The translations under genes and the position numbers were made by a program. The notes below the pieces were generated by a model that ran no database searches, was not told the DNA's origin, and was given only the letters and a program-made list of their open reading frames with translations. Below, in pieces: positions 62,469 to 64,000 of a DNA stretch of 64,000 nucleotides (the first letter of the stretch is position 1; each line of letters starts with the position of its first letter). Source of the stretch: Gammaproteobacteria bacterium (lineage in GTDB: Bacteria; Pseudomonadota; Gammaproteobacteria; Steroidobacterales; JABDKV01); the NCBI GenBank assembly GCA_029862165.1, contig JAOTXU010000008.1, positions 1-64,000 of the forward strand, given 5' to 3'.

Positions 62469-64000
62469 TTATTCGGGTTGCCATTGTGGCAAGCGGCCCG
62501 GTGTCCACGGCACCAGATCACGGTCGGCTTGTGCTTCGAAAGCGACGAGATCATCTCGCACTTTATGCAGGCTTGTGAGCAACGTTGCAAAAGCCGAAGA
62601 CGCTAGCTGGTAGGCCTTGCGATGCGTTTCGGTAATTTCAGATTGCGATTGCCAGTGCCCACCGACAATACTTCTTACACGCCGCGAAATTGACCACGGA
62701 GCCGATTCATAACGTGATGTTTTCGTGTCATCGCCGTTAAGCTCCACATCAATGTCGGCCAACGCCAGCTCGATACCCCGTAAACGTTCGTGTTGATCAG
62801 TGCCGGCCGCCGACGTACGAATCAGCGCTGCTTGCAGGTGATCGATTCTTGTCTGGATTTCTTCCACTGCTTCCGATGCACCCAACACTGCTCGACTCAA
62901 ACGGGCCGTCTGGAGCTGAAAATCCTGTAGCGGTTTACGGTCGGCAAGCAATACCGCGCCCTGATCCAGCGGCACAACGTTAAACGACAGGGCATCGCTT
63001 ACATCGCGCCACTGGCTATCGACAACAGTAACCAGTGTCGCGCTATAACGACCCGGCAAGGCCAGAGGACCAATCGGTTCATCGGAGCGAAGAGTCTGGT
63101 CGTTCAATTTGACTGGATCTGGCGCCGCAAGACGCAGATTCCAGGCAATACGGTGTAAGCCCTTTTTAGTGGGGCCACTGACGCGATTGACAATCTGCCC
63201 GTTACTATCTCTGACGACTACATAGACTCCTGGATCCTGTTCCCGATCCTCCGCGCGAAGTGCCTCCCATTCAGGGTAGGGCGTATCGCCGCCTTCTTTT
63301 TCGATCTCTTTTTCCCTTTCGCGACGCTGCTCTTTCTGTGTCTTCAGGCCATCGCGCAGGTAATAACTGAAGACGGCTCCGAAAGGCGGATTTGGTGCGG
63401 TAAAAAACTCGTAACCCTGATTACCCTTTTTCTTGCCGCCCCATTTATCCCCCTCGATATAAAGCCAGGCGTCTTTGATCGGGAATAATGTGCTCTCGCT
63501 ATTGCCCAGATCATCGATCGGAATACGTAAGGGTGTGTAGTCATCGAGTATGTAGATTCCACGCCCGAAGGTGCCAACTACCAAATCCTGCTCGCGTCGT
63601 TGTATTTCCAGGTCGCGAACCGCAATGGTCGGGAAGTCCCCGGTCAGCTCAATCCATTTTTTGCCGCCGTCCTGGGTAAAAAACACACCAAACTCTGTTC
63701 CCACGAATAACAGATTGGCATCCACGTGGTCTTCGGCAATCGTGTGCGCTGTGCCACGTTTCGGCAGATCTCCCGTAATAGCCCGCCAACTGCGTCCCCG
63801 GTCCCGCGTGACGTAGACATAGGGTTTGAAATCACCCTTCTTGTGATTGTCGAACACCGCATAGGCCGTATCCGCATCGTGTAGCGATGCGATGACGTCC
63901 TCGACCAGCGACATATCGGGTACGCCACTGAAACGACTAACACGTTTCCAGTTGTCACCACCATCTGTGGTTACGTGGATCAGGCCGTCGTCAGTACCAG
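62469..64000 (-). CDS. Vps10/sortilin-type BNR-repeat protein, 3' part
   Basis: The C-terminal 509 or so residues of a gene whose start lies beyond the right edge; the frame is open to position 64000. The visible N-terminal part has Asp-box repeats (GTDDGLIHVTTDGGDNWKRV, YVTRDRGRSWRAITGDLP, TQDGGKKWIELTGDFPT, TFGRGIYILDDYTPLR), which form propeller blades as in sortilin and glycosyl-hydrolase-like BNR proteins. The second half has a beta-sandwich region (VYVVVRDSNGQIVNRVSG, PGRYSATLV) and helical charged stretches ending PWTPGRLPQWQPE. This family is large and secreted in many marine bacteria; its substrate is unknown. Confidence 0.85.
   Translation of the reverse strand, partial: GTDDGLIHVTTDGGDNWKRVSRFSGVPDMSLVEDVIASLHDADTAYAVFDNHKKGDFKPYVYVTRDRGRSWRAITGDLPKRGTAHTIAEDHVDANLLFVGTEFGVFFTQDGGKKWIELTGDFPTIAVRDLEIQRREQDLVVGTFGRGIYILDDYTPLRIPIDDLGNSESTLFPIKDAWLYIEGDKWGGKKKGNQGYEFFTAPNPPFGAVFSYYLRDGLKTQKEQRREREKEIEKEGGDTPYPEWEALRAEDREQDPGVYVVVRDSNGQIVNRVSGPTKKGLHRIAWNLRLAAPDPVKLNDQTLRSDEPIGPLALPGRYSATLVTVVDSQWRDVSDALSFNVVPLDQGAVLLADRKPLQDFQLQTARLSRAVLGASEAVEEIQTRIDHLQAALIRTSAAGTDQHERLRGIELALADIDVELNGDDTKTSRYESAPWSISRRVRSIVGGHWQSQSEITETHRKAYQLASSAFATLLTSLHKVRDDLVAFEAQADRDLVPWTPGRLPQWQPE

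Overview
The window comes from a bacterial chromosome, most likely a gammaproteobacterium. The left third carries the dprA-smg-topA-tsaC-hemF and hemB-aroE gene order common in Xanthomonadales- and Chromatiales-like lineages, in moderately GC-rich DNA. No 16S rRNA, tRNA, CRISPR array or complete insertion sequence is visible. The organism assignment is an inference from gene content only.

Layout. 1-741: no convincing gene, but a 190-bp tandem repeat (2.6 copies) holding a G/C hairpin and a REP-like palindrome. 742-7365: a tightly packed plus-strand housekeeping run (dprA, smg, topA, tsaC, hemF, a VOC protein, an AhpD-like protein). 7375-10238: minus-strand genes: a DUF2934 protein, tag, then an ECF sigma / anti-sigma pair followed by a Cys-rich HvfA-type metallophore precursor that ends at a clear terminator. 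10340-16105: hemB, aroE, a gamma-carbonic anhydrase, a spermidine-synthase-like protein split into two overlapping genes, a Nudix hydrolase, a GNAT protein and a PlsC-type acyltransferase. 16169-20873: a small membrane protein and a large Lhr-type helicase.

20897-61194 is the remarkable part: about 40 kb in which every supported gene lies on the minus strand, many with 4-bp start/stop overlaps. Read in the direction of transcription it runs: (1) a FAD reductase fused to two cyclic-nucleotide-binding domains and a four-cluster ferredoxin; (2) a membrane protein with two His-x13-His pairs suggesting two b hemes; (3) an FHA domain joined through one membrane helix to a periplasmic deca-haem cytochrome c; (4) a two-domain GlcG/HbpS-like lipoprotein; (5) an SH3-bearing outer-membrane beta-barrel; (6) a deca-haem cytochrome with a beta-propeller tail; (7) a penta-haem cytochrome with three SH3 domains; (8) a CHASE2 adenylate cyclase; (9) a PilZ protein; (10) and (11) two paralogous three-gene cassettes, each a DUF560/Slam-like TPR-plus-barrel protein, a FecR-domain protein with a TbpB-like C-terminal barrel, and a large repeat lipoprotein (3455 and 1219 residues); (12) a second PilZ protein. 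I read this as a signal-gated electron conduit from cytoplasm to cell surface, coupled to a surface-lipoprotein export system. The individual domains are recognised with moderate to high confidence. That they work together is inference from gene order and shared domains.

61637-64000: an unknown membrane protein on the plus strand, and the 3' part of a Vps10/sortilin-type BNR-repeat protein that runs off the right edge.
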